A stretch of 64,000 nucleotides of DNA from Candidatus Paceibacterota bacterium (GTDB lineage: Bacteria; Verrucomicrobiota; Verrucomicrobiia; Limisphaerales; UBA8199), in contig DAOTCE010000002.1 of assembly GCA_035452965.1 (NCBI GenBank), positions 185,898 to 249,897 on the forward strand, read 5' to 3'. Every line of letters starts with the position of its first letter. Position 1 is the stretch's first letter. Both the position numbers and the translations under genes were made by a program. Positions 33,140 through 41,866 of this stretch are shown piece after piece. The notes beneath the pieces are model-generated. The model searched no databases. It saw nothing but the letters and a program-made list of their open reading frames with translations, and had not been told where the DNA came from.

Positions 33140-34879
33140 TCAGGAAGGCGACTTATCCGGCAAGACCGGGGAATCTTCCGGGGACTGGTCAATCGCGGCT
33201 GGCGGGCTTCCGCTTGCCGGAGGTTCCAACGGCGCCTCTATCTGCGCCGTTTGGCTTGTGGGTGCCGGGGTGTCTTGCACAGGTTGTGCGGGTCCTGGCG
33301 ACGGCGGCGCTCCCTCGGCGGGAACCGGCGGCACGTCCTCAGGGGGCAGCTCCGAAGTGGCCGTCTGGACCTCGGCAGCCGGTTGGGCTGCCGGCTCAGG
33401 TTTGGTGCGCGCAGGTGCTGGCTTGGGCTCCGGTTTCGGCAGGGGCTTCTTCGCCAGCTCGATAATTCCATTGGCAAACTCGATCACATGTCCCTCGTGG
33501 ATCAGCCAGTGCAAGTCGGCGATAATGGCGGTTTGTTCCGGTGTGGGCTGGGCATTCTCGGGCTGAGGTGCCGGCGGCGCCTCGGTTGCGGCGGCCACCG
33601 GCGCGGGGGAGGGTGCCAAGGCTTCGACCAGTTGCCGACGCGTGCATTTGGGAGTTACGCTGATGAAATTCACGATGGCTTTCACGCCCTCGGATACCGG
33701 CGTCGCCGTCATGTCGAGGTACCGCGGACGCGCGACGCAGACATGCGTTAATGTCCGGTTGACCTTGAAGAACTGGAGGCCGTGCCCGGCGAATTGCTGG
33801 CTGAGGACCGTGGCGACCTGGAGCGGGAACCGCCGTTGGTCATCGCAGACGCTGCGGACCAGACGCGCCAGATCAGGGCTGCGCAGCGCGCGCGCCGCCG
33901 CGCCGTTGAGCGTGTGAGTCTCAACCGGTTTGATGATGTTCTCCTTGTGCGCCTGGCGAAAGTGCTGTTCAACGGCCTCCATGTTGGCCAGCCGCAGCGG
34001 CTCGGGCATGTTGAGGCAGACGTAATCCGTCTTCCAGCTTTGGTCATCCACCCACTTCTTGACGACCTCCTCGTCGCGCACGATGCGCACGCGCGACTTA
34101 TACTCCTCGAACGGCATGCGGGAGAATCGCTCGGCGTGAAGTTTGCGCAACTGGTTCTGGTAGTCGTGATGGTTCGGCGGGCCGAGGATGATGCCGCTTA
34201 AGCTGCACTGCGCAACAAAGGTGTACCTGCCCTTCGGCGGCTCGGTCGCCGTCCGCTCGGCCTGGTAGAACGTTGTGAAATGCTTCTTGAGGATATGGGC
34301 AACGGCCTCGTCTTCGGACAGCCAGAGCGTGTCGTCCAGGGCGCAGACAAACAGCGGCTGGATGGGCTGTCCCTGGGCGTTCTTCTTCACGCTGAACAGC
34401 ACCAGGTGCCGCTCCGGCTTCTGGAGAATCATCTGCGCGATGTCGAATAAGGGATAGGCCCGCCCGGTCATCTTGATCTGCCGCGCAAGGGACTCGACGC
34501 CTTTATCATCCGGACGCAGGCTTGCCTCGATTTCCGGCAGCGGCTGCGGTGGGGCGCGGCGTTCGCGCGGTTCGCCCCAGCGTGAATCGGATCTCTGTCC
34601 GCCGGGGAAACGGCCGCGACCACCTTCGGGTCGAGGTGCCCCCCCTTCTCGTCGGGGCGGGCCGCGGCGCTCACCGCGGGGGCGATTATCATCGCGTCGT
34701 GCTCCAGGCGGCCCTTCCCGTCGTGGTGGGCGGGGGCCCCGGCGATGGCGGTCGCCGCGGCGGTCGGGTCGCTCCGTTTCGCCCTCGTAATGGGCGTATT
34801 TCGAGGCAGAAGGCTCTTGCGCCCAGGCGGGCAGAAAGAGTTTGTCCAGATCGAGTTCGCTATCAGGCAATATGCTCAT
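33140..34879 (-). CDS. Uncharacterised protein with RG-rich N-terminus, upstream of rhlE
   Basis: A 579-residue protein I cannot name. Residues 35-115 are rich in Arg, Gly and Pro (RGDRHRRGPRPPRREGPPGARR, PRGERRGPPRREGGAPRPEGGRG), like an RNA-binding disordered region. A structured middle of about 120-410 contains KMTGRAYPLFDIAQMILQKPERH, FVCALDDTLWLSEDEAV, CSLSGIILGPPNHHDYQNQLRKLHAERFSRMPFEEYKSRVRI and RYLDMTATPVSEGVKAIVNFI. A proline/alanine-rich tail closes it (about 430-579). It is a likely RNA-associated protein, inferred from composition and from rhlE next to it. It starts at ATG 34879; the region upstream is divergent with purC. Confidence 0.7.
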   Translation of the reverse strand: MSILPDSELDLDKLFLPAWAQEPSASKYAHYEGETERPDRRGDRHRRGPRPPRREGPPGARRDDNRPRGERRGPPRREGGAPRPEGGRGRFPGGQRSDSRWGEPRERRAPPQPLPEIEASLRPDDKGVESLARQIKMTGRAYPLFDIAQMILQKPERHLVLFSVKKNAQGQPIQPLFVCALDDTLWLSEDEAVAHILKKHFTTFYQAERTATEPPKGRYTFVAQCSLSGIILGPPNHHDYQNQLRKLHAERFSRMPFEEYKSRVRIVRDEEVVKKWVDDQSWKTDYVCLNMPEPLRLANMEAVEQHFRQAHKENIIKPVETHTLNGAAARALRSPDLARLVRSVCDDQRRFPLQVATVLSQQFAGHGLQFFKVNRTLTHVCVARPRYLDMTATPVSEGVKAIVNFISVTPKCTRRQLVEALAPSPAPVAAATEAPPAPQPENAQPTPEQTAIIADLHWLIHEGHVIEFANGIIELAKKPLPKPEPKPAPARTKPEPAAQPAAEVQTATSELPPEDVPPVPAEGAPPSPGPAQPVQDTPAPTSQTAQIEAPLEPPASGSPPAAIDQSPEDSPVLPDKSPS

Positions 34880-35342
34880 TGCTTCACATCAGGCGCATTT
34901 TGCGGCGCGCCTTGCAAATACCGCTTGTGCAGCATGGAGCGGCTCCAGTCTGAATGCAAGCACCGGCTGGCACTATTCGCGCGGCGCGGCGGAGGGATAG
35001 CCTGGCGGGGCCGGGCAGGCCAGCGCGTATGCATGAAGGCGCGCGGGATTGGATTGGGTTGCCGGCGTGTTGTCCCGGTGTTGCTAGCATCATTGGAGCA
35101 TGATTGGAGCATGATTACTCCATGATTGGGCCTTGATTGCCCTGTCCCGGACCTCCCTCAGCCCAGGGGCGCTGCCCGACCGCGCCCGGCCGATATATAT
35201 AGTCCAGTTCCGCCCAATTGTCGAATGAAAAGTCCTATAGAAGCGTCACGTCCAGCGCGCCTTCAGGCAGACGCGCTGGGGCAGAGTTGGCGGCCGCACT
35301 TTGCGCTTTGCGCGTGGCGCATCTGCTCGCATATTGCCCGCC
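34880..35342. other. Divergent promoter region with tandem repeats
   Basis: The 463 bases between the RG-rich gene and purC should hold both promoters. It contains the 11-bp repeats at 35092-35146 and an AT-rich TATATATAG near 35194 that could be a -10 region for purC. No gene is supported here. Confidence 0.5.
35092..35146. repeat. 11-bp tandem repeat array upstream of purC
   Basis: Units of 11 bases: ATTGGAGCATG (35092), ATTGGAGCATG (35103), ATTACTCCATG (35114), ATTGGGCCTTG (35125), ATTGCCCTGTC (35136, degenerate). The period is exactly 11, the same as the array upstream of metY, though the sequence is unrelated. It lies roughly 200 bases from each flanking gene start. Confidence 0.75.
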
Positions 35343-36236
35343 ATGGCAAGCGAACCATTGCTGCGACTCGACTTACCCGGCATTCCCAAGCTCCGGAGCG
35401 GCAAAGTGCGGGAAGTTTTCGACCTGGGCGAGCGCTTGCTCCTGGTCGCCACTGACCGGATTTCCGCCTTCGACTGCATTATGCCGAACGGAATTCCGCG
35501 CAAGGGCGAGGTGCTGACCCAACTGTCGCATTTCTGGTTTTCGCAGACCGAAGCCTTCCAGCCCAATCATCTTCTCTCGCGGCCGGGTGATACCTTGCCG
35601 CCCGAACTCCAGCCGTATGCGTCCCAACTCGACCGCCGCAGCATGATTGTTCAGAAGGCCCAACCACTGCCCATTGAGTGCGTGGTCCGTGGCTACCTGG
35701 CCGGTTCGGGCTGGAGAGAATACCGTGAGCAGCAGACTGTTTGCGGCATCAAGCTGCCGCCCGGCTTGCAGGAATCCTCCGAATTGCCGGCGCCCATTTT
35801 CACCCCAGCCACCAAGGCCCAATCGGGTCATGATCTCAACGTTTCCTTTGTCGAAGCGGCCCGCATGGTGGGCGGCGAGCGTGCGGAGCAGGTCCGCGCC
35901 GCCAGTCTCAAGCTCTACCGTTTTGCCCGCGATTATGCCCGCCGCCGGGGGATCCTTATCGCGGATACCAAGTTCGAGTTCGGGCTGCTGGACGGCAGAC
36001 TCATCCTCATTGACGAAGTCCTTACCCCTGACTCCTCCCGGTTCTGGCCGGCGGACCAGTACCAGCCCGGCGCCAGCCAGCCCAGCTTCGACAAGCAGTT
36101 TGTCCGCGATTACCTGGAAACGTTGGTATGGAATAAGACCCCGCCCGCGCCCATGCTCCCGCCTGCCGTCGTCGCCCGGACCCAAGCCAAGTACTTGGAG
36201 GCCTACGAGCGGTTAACCGGCCAGAAGCTGGCATGA
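35343..36236 (+). CDS. purC: Phosphoribosylaminoimidazole-succinocarboxamide synthase
   Basis: A 297-residue SAICAR synthase, the ATP-dependent step joining CAIR and aspartate in purine synthesis. Motifs: KLRSGKVREVFDLGERLLLVATDRISAFDCIMPNGIP, ECVVRGYLAGSGW, GILIADTKFEFG, LIDEVLTPDSSRFWP and SFDKQFVRDYLE. This is the longer type of PurC. The start MASEPLLRLDLPGIP at 35343 is the family-like one; upstream residues do not fit. Its TGA overlaps the ATG of the recombinase gene by four bases. Confidence 0.95.
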   Translation: MASEPLLRLDLPGIPKLRSGKVREVFDLGERLLLVATDRISAFDCIMPNGIPRKGEVLTQLSHFWFSQTEAFQPNHLLSRPGDTLPPELQPYASQLDRRSMIVQKAQPLPIECVVRGYLAGSGWREYREQQTVCGIKLPPGLQESSELPAPIFTPATKAQSGHDLNVSFVEAARMVGGERAEQVRAASLKLYRFARDYARRRGILIADTKFEFGLLDGRLILIDEVLTPDSSRFWPADQYQPGASQPSFDKQFVRDYLETLVWNKTPPAPMLPPAVVARTQAKYLEAYERLTGQKLA

Positions 36237-37153
36237 ATCAACTGGTCGAGGACTTCCTCCAGTATGTCCGACACGAACGCGGGCAAGCCGAGCACACCCA
36301 GCGAACCTACGCTTGGTTGCTGAGCAAGTTCGTCGCCTGGGCCGAGCAACAGGGTCTGGCAGACTGGAAAGCCGTCGAGTTGCGGCACCTCATGTCATTC
36401 CTCCAGCATGAACGCGGGCGCAAGCTGGCCCACCAACCAGAAGATTCTCCCCGCCGCCTTAGCAGCGACAGCCTTTACGTGGAGATTGCCGCCCTGCGCG
36501 CTTTCTACCGCTTTGCCGAGAATGAGAAGCTCCTGCCAGTCAACGTCGCCGAGCACCTCTCGCTGCCGCGCCGTTGGAAACGGCTCCCCCAAGCCCTTAC
36601 CAGTGTGGAAATCGAGAGGCTACTGGCGCCCGAAATCCCCGAGACGCCCCAGAACCTCTGCGACCAGGCGGTCCTGGAACTTGCCTATGCTTCGGGCCTG
36701 CGCCTGGCGGAACTCCGCAACCTCCGGCTTGAACAGCTCCACCTTAGCGCCGGCTTTGTCACCGTTATCGGCAAAGGCAACAAGGAGCGCGTTGTGCCCA
36801 CCGGACGCAAAGCCGTCGCCGCGATGGAACGCTACCTTGCGGCGAGCCGGCCCAAGCTGGTGACCCCCCGGTCCACTGCCAACGTGTTTCTCACCCGGCG
36901 CGGCACGCCGTTCGCCCACGTCACGCTCTGGCTGCGCGTCAAGCAGCGCGTGCGCCGGGCGGGCATCTCCCGCAACGTCACCCCCCACATGTTACGCCAC
37001 AGCTTTGCCACCCATCTGCTGGACCACGGCGCCGACCTGCGCGTCATCCAGGAACTTCTCGGCCACGCCAGTATCAGCACTACCGAGATCTACACCCATG
37101 TCGCCGCCACCCGCCTCCGCGAGATCCACCGCAAGTTTCACCCCCGCCCATAA
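36233..37153 (+). CDS. Tyrosine recombinase, XerC/XerD family
   Basis: A 306-residue site-specific recombinase. The N-terminal SAM-like domain (FLQYVRHERGQAEHTQRTYAWLL) binds DNA. The catalytic set is complete: Arg157 (SGLRLAEL), Lys181 (IGKGNKERVVP), His252 and Arg255 (HMLRHSFATHLL), His278 (LLGHASI), Tyr287 (EIYTHV). Size and motifs match chromosome-dimer-resolving Xer proteins; XerC and XerD cannot be told apart here. It overlaps purC by an ATGA, implying translational coupling. No integrase-linked element or att site is evident nearby, so a housekeeping role is more likely than phage origin. Confidence 0.9.
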   Translation: MNQLVEDFLQYVRHERGQAEHTQRTYAWLLSKFVAWAEQQGLADWKAVELRHLMSFLQHERGRKLAHQPEDSPRRLSSDSLYVEIAALRAFYRFAENEKLLPVNVAEHLSLPRRWKRLPQALTSVEIERLLAPEIPETPQNLCDQAVLELAYASGLRLAELRNLRLEQLHLSAGFVTVIGKGNKERVVPTGRKAVAAMERYLAASRPKLVTPRSTANVFLTRRGTPFAHVTLWLRVKQRVRRAGISRNVTPHMLRHSFATHLLDHGADLRVIQELLGHASISTTEIYTHVAATRLREIHRKFHPRP

Positions 37154-37337
37154 CCTCCGGGGCGCGGTGCGGCCACCTGAAAGGGCGAGGATTTTGAACA
37201 GGGCCGACGAGAAGCAGGATGTGATTCGCGGCCTGACGAACGCGCTCCGCCACATCCGCTAAGGTCTCGATTGCCCTATGAGGCAGGTGGGCTGCCGTGC
37301 CGTCCCGCGCGGCAGCCCCGGGGCGCGATTTCCAGCG

Positions 37338-38543
37338 TCAACGACTGACGATTTCGGGCAGTTTGAAGATGGGCAGGAACATGCAGATGACGATGCCGCC
37401 CACCACCACACCCAGGAAGACAATCAGAATTGGCTCAATCAGGGCCGTCAGTCCAGCCAGCGTCGTCGAGATCTCATCGTCCAGGAAGTCCGCGATGCGC
37501 TCCAACATGTTGTCAATCTTGCCGGTTTGCTCGCCGGCGGTCACCATGCGCACGATCATGCTGGGAAACACGGGATGTTTGGACAAGGCGGCGGCGATGC
37601 CCTCGCCCTGCTCAATGTCCACAGCCGCGGTCTTGATCGCCTTCTCCATGACCATATTGCCGACGGTCTGGGAGACGATTTGCAGCACGTCCAGAATCGG
37701 CACGCCGCTGCGGATGAGCGAGGCCAGCGTGCGGCTAAACCGCGCCAGGCAGATCTTGTGCGCCAGACTCCCAAAGATCGGCAACTTGATCCGGCGCGAA
37801 TCCCAGAACATCCGGCCGGTCGGAGTCTTGATGAAATACCACCAGCCATAGCCGGCGCCGCCGGCAACCAGCAGAAGCAGCCACAAGTACTTCTTCACGA
37901 ACTCACTGAGATTGATCAAATACTGCGTCGGGGCCGGCAACGTAGCGTTGAAGCTGGCGAAGATTTCGCCGAATACGGGCACCACTCGCACCAGGAGGAA
38001 GATGGTGATCAGGATCGCCACGACCGTCACCACTGCCGGGTACATCATCGCCGATTTGACCTTCTTCCTCAACCGAGCAGTGCTTTCCAGGTAGGTGGCC
38101 AGACGGGCCAGGATCTCCGCCAGCAAACCGCCCTTCTCGCCCGCGGCCACCATGCAGGTGTAAAGGCGGCTGAATGTCTTCGGGTGCTTTTGGAGCGCCT
38201 CGGAGAAGCTGTCGCCGCTTTCCACGCGGGCGCACACGTCGTGTATCACATCCCGCATCACCTTGTTGGTGGTCTGTTCGCCCAGCGCCTGGAGCGACTG
38301 GACCATGGCCAGGCCGGCGTCCACCATGGTCGCCAGTTGCCGCGTGAAGATGACCAGGTCGGCCAAAGCCACCCGGCCGCCGCTGTTCTTGCCCTGCCGG
38401 CCCACTTTTTCCTGGATCGAGAGGACCAGCATGTTGCGGTTCAGCAGCGCGGCGATTGCCGCCTGCTCCGTCGCCGCGTTCACCGAACTGTGAATTTCCC
38501 GGCCAGACACCGTTTCCCGTGCTACGTATACGAAGGATGCCAT
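37338..38543 (-). CDS. Type II secretion / type IV pilus inner membrane protein (GspF/PilC family)
   Basis: A 401-residue polytopic membrane protein with two GspF domains: LVIFTRQLATMVDAGLAMVQSLQAL (residues about 62-86) and CLARFSRTLASLIRSGVPILDVLQI. Hydrophobic segments VVTVVAILITIFLLVRVVPV, LWLLLLVAGGAGYGWW and ILIVFLGVVVGGIVICMFL are the membrane anchors. It organises the pilus or secretion platform in the inner membrane. No pilB, pilT, gspE or pilin gene is adjacent, so the other parts must be elsewhere. The following 348 bases separate it from the divergent porin. Confidence 0.92.
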   Translation of the reverse strand: MASFVYVARETVSGREIHSSVNAATEQAAIAALLNRNMLVLSIQEKVGRQGKNSGGRVALADLVIFTRQLATMVDAGLAMVQSLQALGEQTTNKVMRDVIHDVCARVESGDSFSEALQKHPKTFSRLYTCMVAAGEKGGLLAEILARLATYLESTARLRKKVKSAMMYPAVVTVVAILITIFLLVRVVPVFGEIFASFNATLPAPTQYLINLSEFVKKYLWLLLLVAGGAGYGWWYFIKTPTGRMFWDSRRIKLPIFGSLAHKICLARFSRTLASLIRSGVPILDVLQIVSQTVGNMVMEKAIKTAAVDIEQGEGIAAALSKHPVFPSMIVRMVTAGEQTGKIDNMLERIADFLDDEISTTLAGLTALIEPILIVFLGVVVGGIVICMFLPIFKLPEIVSR

Positions 38544-38753
38544 GATTGAGGTCCGTTCAAGGTTGACCGACCTCGGTCCTCGGGAGGATCGGGCGGTTTA
38601 TGGAAATAGCGCCAAACATTTGCGGGTCCGAGTAAAGCAGCCTTTGTTCCAAACCTAAACAGGCCGCGAAATACCCCCTCACGTTCGAAATTAAGACGTT
38701 CCTCGCCTAAACCCGCGGAAAAGCAGGGGCGGCAAAAAATAGTGAAAAAAGTA

Positions 38754-38782
38754 TTGTCAAAACCCCGGAGATGGCCTATTTA
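38754..38782 (+). promoter_or_regulatory. Candidate sigma70-type promoter for porin 1
   Basis: TTGTCA at 38754-38759, a 17-base spacer, then TATTTA at 38777-38782. The -35 is good and the -10 is poor. The site is about 110 bases from the ATG and just upstream of the leader hairpins. Confidence 0.35.
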
Positions 38783-38793
38783 TGCCGGAAAGT

Positions 38794-38831
38794 GCACCGG
38801 TTTTGGTGCTGGGGCAAACTGGTTTTGCCCC
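38794..38831 (+). promoter_or_regulatory. Two leader hairpins before porin 1
   Basis: GCACC-ggtttt-GGTGC at 38794-38809 (5-bp stem) and GGGGCAAA-ctggt-TTTGCCCC at 38811-38831 (8-bp stem). They lie 60 bases before the ATG in the presumed 5' untranslated region. They may stabilise the mRNA or sense something; the role is inferred. No such pair is visible before the second porin. Confidence 0.5.
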
Positions 38832-38891
38832 GAGAAATGCATAAATACAAAGTTATACAACTGAATCATACGATCAACATCGGAGGAACGA

Positions 38892-40148
38892 ATGAAGTAT
38901 AATAAATGGACAGTAGCACTGGCGGCCCTCGGGGTGGTCAGCTTTGCATCCGCTGCCAAAGCCGAGGAACAGGCCAGTTCGGTTATGACCGCACTCGCTT
39001 CCACGACCCTCAGTGGCTACGTGGATACATCGGCACAGTGGAACGTCGGCACGGGCAACAATAATCTGCCGCCGTATAAGTTCGGCGGCACGAGCAAGGC
39101 CGACGGATTCAACCTGAATGTTCTCCAACTCAGAATTGACAAGCCGCTGGACGAACAGGATTGGGCCGCCGGATACCGCGCGGACCTGTGGTTCGGACCG
39201 GATGCCAACGTGCTCGGGACAACCTCGACCGGCGCCTTCTCCAGCGACTTCGCGGTCAGGCAAGCCTATGTCGCGCTGCGCGCCCCAATCGGGACAGGGC
39301 TCGATTTCAAGATGGGTGTTTTTGACAGCATCATCGGGTATGAATCCATCGAGGCCGGCAATAACCCCAACTTCACCCGGTCGTACGGCCATTCGATTGA
39401 GCCGCAAACGCACACGGGTCTGTTGGCCACCTACCGTTTCTGCGATTTCTTCAGCGCCGCGGCTGGTGTAGCCGATACGTGGTCGCCGATAATCAATGAC
39501 CGCTCGTTCTTCCCTCTCAACGCAGGCGGAGCCCAGGCGACGGCGGAATCTTACAAGACCTACATGGGTTCGGTGGCCCTGACCGCCCCGGATGAATGGG
39601 GCTTCTTGTCCGGTTCCACCCTGTATGCCGGAATTGTGAACGGGTTCGCGGATCGCAGTGATCTCGACACTACCGCCGGCAGCAGCGATAGCACGACTGT
39701 GACCAGTTACTACGTTGGCGCAACGATCGCCACGCCGGTGACGGGTCTGCGGGCTGGTGCGTCGTTTGACCTGCTTGATATCCATCATGCGGCCAATAAC
39801 ACCTGGGCGGTAGCCGGCTATCTGTCGTATCAGGCGACCGAGAAGCTCAGCTTCCACGGCCGTGCCGAGTACTTTAAGGACAAGCTGGATGCCACAGATG
39901 CATTGCTGTTCAATCCCGATGGTGGCTTGGGTGGTGCGGGCAAGGCTGAGGTTCTGGCGCTTACTGCCACAGCTCAATACGACCTGTGGAAGAATGTTAT
40001 CAGCCGCTTGGAGTTCCGTTGGGATCATTCCCTGCTCGGGAACGATCTGTTCGGCGGTGATCCTAATGCCGCAGCAGGTACTGCGGACGCGGCAGCCGAC
40101 CTACAGAACGCCTGGATGGTGGCGCTCAACGTCATCTACAAGTTCTAA
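38892..40148 (+). CDS. Outer-membrane beta-barrel porin (BBP2-like), paralogue 1
   Basis: A 418-residue protein with a signal peptide (MKYNKWTVALAALGVVSFASAAKA) and a beta-barrel pattern of alternating strands: STTLSGYVDTSAQWNVGTG, FNLNVLQLRIDKPL, WAAGYRADLWFG, VRQAYVALRAPIG. It ends with the aromatic ALNVIYKF, typical for outer-membrane insertion. The family resembles the putative beta-barrel porin-2 group. A strong Shine-Dalgarno and a textbook terminator suggest high expression. The next gene is a diverged copy. Substrate unknown. Confidence 0.85.
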   Translation: MKYNKWTVALAALGVVSFASAAKAEEQASSVMTALASTTLSGYVDTSAQWNVGTGNNNLPPYKFGGTSKADGFNLNVLQLRIDKPLDEQDWAAGYRADLWFGPDANVLGTTSTGAFSSDFAVRQAYVALRAPIGTGLDFKMGVFDSIIGYESIEAGNNPNFTRSYGHSIEPQTHTGLLATYRFCDFFSAAAGVADTWSPIINDRSFFPLNAGGAQATAESYKTYMGSVALTAPDEWGFLSGSTLYAGIVNGFADRSDLDTTAGSSDSTTVTSYYVGATIATPVTGLRAGASFDLLDIHHAANNTWAVAGYLSYQATEKLSFHGRAEYFKDKLDATDALLFNPDGGLGGAGKAEVLALTATAQYDLWKNVISRLEFRWDHSLLGNDLFGGDPNAAAGTADAAADLQNAWMVALNVIYKF

Positions 40149-40172
40149 GCTGAGTTAGAACCAAACTTGAGA

Positions 40173-40203
40173 CCCCTCCCGAGAGAATCGGGAGGGGTTT
40201 TTT
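40173..40203 (+). terminator. Intrinsic terminator after porin 1
   Basis: CCCCTCCCGA and TCGGGAGGGG form a perfect 10-bp stem with a 5-base loop (gagaa), followed by six T residues. It lies 25 bases after the porin stop and separates it from the second porin. Confidence 0.95.
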
Positions 40204-40491
40204 CATGGAGCGGCTGGAGAACTCCTTGCTCCACCACCACCCCCGCTTCTCCTTCGCTTCCCGGTCAATCCTTGCTGTCGCATTTTGACCATCGGGAGCA
40301 GGAATCAGCGGTTCAACCAGCTCTACCCCTGGGCGCCATGGTTGCTAAGCGCTGCATTTGCAGCAGGTTGCATTTTCTGCTGCACCCGGCATGCCGGCTG
40401 CGATACGCTTTCGACGCATCGCACCTGCGGCTCGGAACCCCGCGGGGCGCGTCTTAAGTGGAAACCAGCAAGCAACGTATAACTGTAGAGC
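40204..40491. other. Intergenic region before porin 2
   Basis: These 288 bases after the terminator must contain the promoter of the second porin. Several imperfect hairpin tracts (for example around TGCAGCAGG and CTGCTGCA) are visible but none is convincing. There is no strong Shine-Dalgarno near the ATG at 40492. No gene is supported. Confidence 0.4.
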
Positions 40492-41685
40492 ATGAATTAT
40501 AATTCCTGGACAAAAGCCCTGGCGGGTATTGGGTTGGTTACTTTGCCGGCAGTGGCCGTGGCTGAGGAACAACCGAGTGCCCTGATGACCGGACTGGCTT
40601 CGACGACGCTGGGCGGCTATGTGGACACGTCCGCCCAGTGGAACTTCGGCACAGGCAACGCCAACACACCGCCCTATGCCTTTGGCGGGACCAGCAAAGC
40701 CGACGGCTTCAACTTGAACGTGGTCAAGCTCGCTCTCGAAAGGCCGGTTGACATCAAGGACGGGTGGGCGGCGGGATACAAGGTGGAGCTGTTGTTTGGC
40801 CCGGACGCGAACACTCTGGCCACGCAGTCCTCCGGCACTGCGGCTGACTTCGGCATCAAGCAGGCCTACGCGGCTTTGCATGCGCCCATCGGCAACGGCA
40901 TGGATTTCAAGGTCGGGGTGTGGGATACGATCATTGGGTATGAGGTGACGGATGCCATTGCGAATGCGAACTTCACCCGTTCCTACGGCTATACCATCGA
41001 ACCGCCGGCCCACACGGGCATTCAGGCCGCCTACCAGATCAGCGAAGCCTGTGCCGCGATCGCCGGGGTCGCCAACACTTTCGGCCCGAAGATCAACGAG
41101 CGCGCTTTCCTTTCGCCGACCAATCCCCAGGCCGAATCCTACAAGACCTATATGGGCTCGATCGCGCTGACCGCGCCGCAGAGTTGGGGTTTCCTGGCGG
41201 GCTCAATGCTCTGTGGCTGCGTGATCAACGGTTTCAGCTCGGGCGCCAACGCCGGCAACGGCGCCAACCAGACCAGCTGGTATGTGGGCGCCACAATCAA
41301 CACTCCGCTCAGCGGGCTAAGGCTGGGCGCGGCTTACGATTATGCCGGCGTGAGCCGGCAGGACCCATTCGGCGCCAACTACGCCAACGCAGTAGCCCTG
41401 TATGCCTCGTACCAGGCCACAGAGAGACTGAGCCTGCATGCCCGCGGCGAGTATGCTTCGAGCGACGCGCAAACCGCCGGTGCCACGCCGCTGCTGGGCG
41501 CCACCAAGGTATTCGCGACGACCGCCACCGTGCGATATGACCTGTGGAAGAACGTATTGAGCCGGATCGAGTTCCGCTGGGATCATGCCGCCGGGGGCCA
41601 ACCCGCCTATGGCGGGACCACCCCGGGTGCCCCCACGCTCAAGAACAGCTATATGCTGCTGGCAAACATCGCGTACACATTCTAG
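40492..41685 (+). CDS. Outer-membrane beta-barrel porin (BBP2-like), paralogue 2
   Basis: A 397-residue paralogue of the porin before it. Shared phrases include the signal (NYNSWTKALAGIGLVTLPAVAVAEEQ), ASTTLGGYVDTSAQWNFGTG, GGTSKADGFNLNV, FGPDANTLAT, NFTRSYGYTIEPPAHTG and LWKNVLSRIEFRWDH. The C-terminus ANIAYTF fits outer-membrane insertion. The two probably arose by tandem duplication. The first has the better ribosome binding site, so the copies may be differently expressed. Confidence 0.85.
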   Translation: MNYNSWTKALAGIGLVTLPAVAVAEEQPSALMTGLASTTLGGYVDTSAQWNFGTGNANTPPYAFGGTSKADGFNLNVVKLALERPVDIKDGWAAGYKVELLFGPDANTLATQSSGTAADFGIKQAYAALHAPIGNGMDFKVGVWDTIIGYEVTDAIANANFTRSYGYTIEPPAHTGIQAAYQISEACAAIAGVANTFGPKINERAFLSPTNPQAESYKTYMGSIALTAPQSWGFLAGSMLCGCVINGFSSGANAGNGANQTSWYVGATINTPLSGLRLGAAYDYAGVSRQDPFGANYANAVALYASYQATERLSLHARGEYASSDAQTAGATPLLGATKVFATTATVRYDLWKNVLSRIEFRWDHAAGGQPAYGGTTPGAPTLKNSYMLLANIAYTF

Positions 41686-41866
41686 CCCGGCTGGTTCACG
41701 GCGGCGGGGTCGCCGTTTCTGTCGGCGTTCCTATTTCTCCCGTCGAATGAATGCGGCGACTGCCGTTGGCGGTTCAGGCTCAGCCCAGAAAAGCTCGCCA
41801 TCCGTACAATTCCGGATAACTACCTGATTGCCTGTGGCCGTTTATGTGGTAATAGTGGATGTTGCC

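Larger units (their letters stand above)
38544..38891. other. Divergent control region of pilC-like gene and porin
   Basis: A 348-base region with locally lower GC than its surroundings near 38730-38890. It contains a candidate promoter (38754-38782), two leader hairpins (38794-38831) and a strong Shine-Dalgarno (CGGAGGAACG) just before the porin ATG. No gene. Confidence 0.6.

Noticed and set aside
36233..37153. Integrase of a genomic island
   Set aside because: It overlaps a purine gene, has Xer-type size and motifs, and no att repeats or tRNA are adjacent.
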